From contig NZ_JBIWES010000002.1 of assembly GCF_044762665.1 (NCBI RefSeq), positions 551,439 to 615,438 of the forward strand: a DNA stretch of 64,000 bases, written 5' to 3'. Under the pieces are notes generated by a model. It was not told the DNA's origin and ran no database searches. It worked only from the letters and a program-made list of their open reading frames with translations. The DNA is from Peribacillus frigoritolerans_B. GTDB lineage: Bacteria; Bacillota; Bacilli; Bacillales; DSM-1321. Shown one piece after another: positions 63,276-64,000 of this stretch; position 1 is the first letter of the stretch, and each line of letters opens with the position of its first letter. A program made the position numbers and the translations under genes.

Positions 63276-63308
63276 AAGCAGTAAGTCTCCCGACTTACTG
63301 CTTTTATC
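63273..63308. terminator. Bidirectional terminator
   Basis: AAAAGCAGTAAGTC / GACTTACTGCTTTT perfect 14-base stem between convergent genes. Confidence 0.88.
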
Positions 63309-63493
63309 TAATATGGGTGAAATAAACAGGTGATCCGTGTGAAAATCAAAGCGAAAGTAAAGCTGAATAAAAACGTCGTACCATTCACCTTGCCTTTTTC
63401 TCTGCTGAACTTGATGGCTTCATAAAAAGCGGTACTGAATAAGTAAAGGGCCATACTGTAAGAAATAAGTAATCCGATTAATGGCAGATTCAT
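63308..63493 (-). CDS. Small membrane protein (61 aa)
   Basis: Two hydrophobic helices (LPLIGLLISYSMALYLFS and TFLFSFTFALIFT) joined by a basic loop (KFSREKGKVNG). ATG 63493 follows TGAGGTGAAGCA. Family unknown. Confidence 0.7.
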   Translation of the reverse strand: MNLPLIGLLISYSMALYLFSTAFYEAIKFSREKGKVNGTTFLFSFTFALIFTRITCLFHPY

Positions 63494-63680
63494 TGCTTCA
63501 CCTCATAGGAAAAAAGATATCTATATATGACTATTTGTGTTTCTTTGGAAATATGCTTCGTTTATTCATAAAACATGGGCTGGCCTGGATAGCAGGGGGA
63601 AGAATGTGATGATGATGTAAAGAATATATAGAAGGAAATAGGTGATAATGTTTTTTTTGAAAAAAGTTTTTAAAAACGTA

Positions 63681-63709
63681 TTGCAAACATTTTTAGTACA
63701 TGGTATATT
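63681..63709 (+). promoter_or_regulatory. rrn promoter P1
   Basis: TTGCAA and TATATT with a 17-base spacer, upstream of the 16S gene. Confidence 0.75.
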
Positions 63710-63776
63710 ATTTCTTGTCGCTAAGACAGCAACTTAAACAGCTAACAAGTTGTTGAAAAGTTTTTTAAAAAAGTTG

Positions 63777-63806
63777 TTGACGAAACGTGACGGAATGTGT
63801 TACATT
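63777..63806 (+). promoter_or_regulatory. rrn promoter P2
   Basis: TTGACG and TACATT with an 18-base spacer; about 125 bases before the mature 16S. Tandem P1/P2 promoters are usual for Bacillus rrn operons. Confidence 0.7.
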
Positions 63807-63841
63807 ATAGAGGTCGCTTCTGAGAGAGACGACATCGAAAT

Positions 63842-63866
63842 TGCTCTTTGAAAACTGAACAAAACA
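63842..63866 (+). promoter_or_regulatory. rrn boxA-like antitermination element
   Basis: TGCTCTTTGAAAACTGAAC, the conserved leader element found before Bacillus 16S genes. Confidence 0.7.
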
Positions 63867-63933
63867 AAGCGCCAACGTTAATTTTTAAGTGAGCACACAC
63901 TATCAAAAAAAGCAAATGAGCAAGTCAAACATT

Positions 63934-64000
63934 TCTTCGGAGAGTTTGATCCTGGCTCAGGACGAACGCTGGCGGCGTGCCTAATACATGCAAGTCGAGC
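63934..64000 (+). rRNA. 16S ribosomal RNA, 5' end only
   Basis: AGAGTTTGATCCTGGCTCAG begins at 63941 (Escherichia coli position 8), followed by GACGAACGCTGGCGGCGTGC and CTAATACATGCAAGTCGAGC. The gene runs off the right edge, so too little remains for species identification. Confidence 0.98.

Overview
The window looks like chromosomal DNA of a low-to-mid GC, endospore-forming Bacillaceae. Evidence: Bacillus-type ribosome binding sites (AAAGGAGG), a thermolysin-type neutral protease, the glpP-glpFK-glpD set with GlpP antiterminator leaders, a putBCPR operon in Bacillus subtilis order, an S-box riboswitch, an exosporium-type collagen-like protein, and tandem rrn promoters running into a 16S rRNA gene at the right edge. 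The gene set fits a Peribacillus (Bacillus simplex/frigoritolerans) type organism, but that is inference; no species is proven here.

Layout. (1) 1-14.8 kb: ordinary core and metabolic genes: quinone oxidoreductase (cut by the left edge), cyclophilin, SDR, TauE/SafE exporter, TrmB regulator, GH3 glucosaminidase, SET protein, neutral protease, amino-acid permease, CaiB-type CoA transferase, a degenerate M50-like membrane protein, and a MetE-like protein behind a SAM-I riboswitch. (2) 14.9-21.6 kb: glycerol regulon glpP, glpF-glpK, glpD, each catabolic unit behind a GlpP-responsive leader terminator, then an AlsT-type symporter. (3) About 21.8-36.3 kb: a distinctly AT-rich island bounded and interrupted by decayed IS3-family fragments. 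It carries a circular-bacteriocin locus (EcsB/As-48B-like membrane protein, ABC ATPase, tiny cationic immunity-like protein, Yip1-type protein, at least three tandem circularin/uberolysin-type precursors, SpoIIM/DUF95 protein), an As-48EFGH-like HlyD-ATPase-permease exporter, a PadR/HAAS-like pair, and a complete agr-type quorum-sensing set split across both ends (sensor and LytTR regulator at the left, AgrB and an AgrD thiolactone precursor at the right). (4) 36.4-41.9 kb: proline catabolism putBCPR on the minus strand. (5) 42-46 kb: small accessory genes and a gene fragment. (6) 46.3-60.7 kb: surface glycan region with glycosyltransferases, an FkbM methyltransferase, a collagen-like protein beside a stalk-less paralogue of its head domain, a DegT/NeuD amino-sugar pair and rmlABDC for dTDP-L-rhamnose. 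This resembles exosporium glycoprotein (BclA-like) loci. (7) 61.3-64 kb: tRNA-Ala(GGC), MgtC, EamA transporter, a small membrane protein, then the rrn promoters and the start of 16S rRNA.

How parts may work together. In the island, the agr circuit would sense a secreted thiolactone and probably control circular-bacteriocin production. The EcsB-like protein, ATPase and SpoIIM protein would process, circularise and export the peptides. The small protein and the HlyD/MacB exporter would protect the producer. Two 95-N gaps both sit inside tandem repeats (bacteriocin genes; collagen repeats), so both copy numbers are unresolved. The Rml enzymes, the DegT/NeuD pair and the glycosyltransferases would supply and attach sugars, most plausibly to the collagen-like spore-surface protein.
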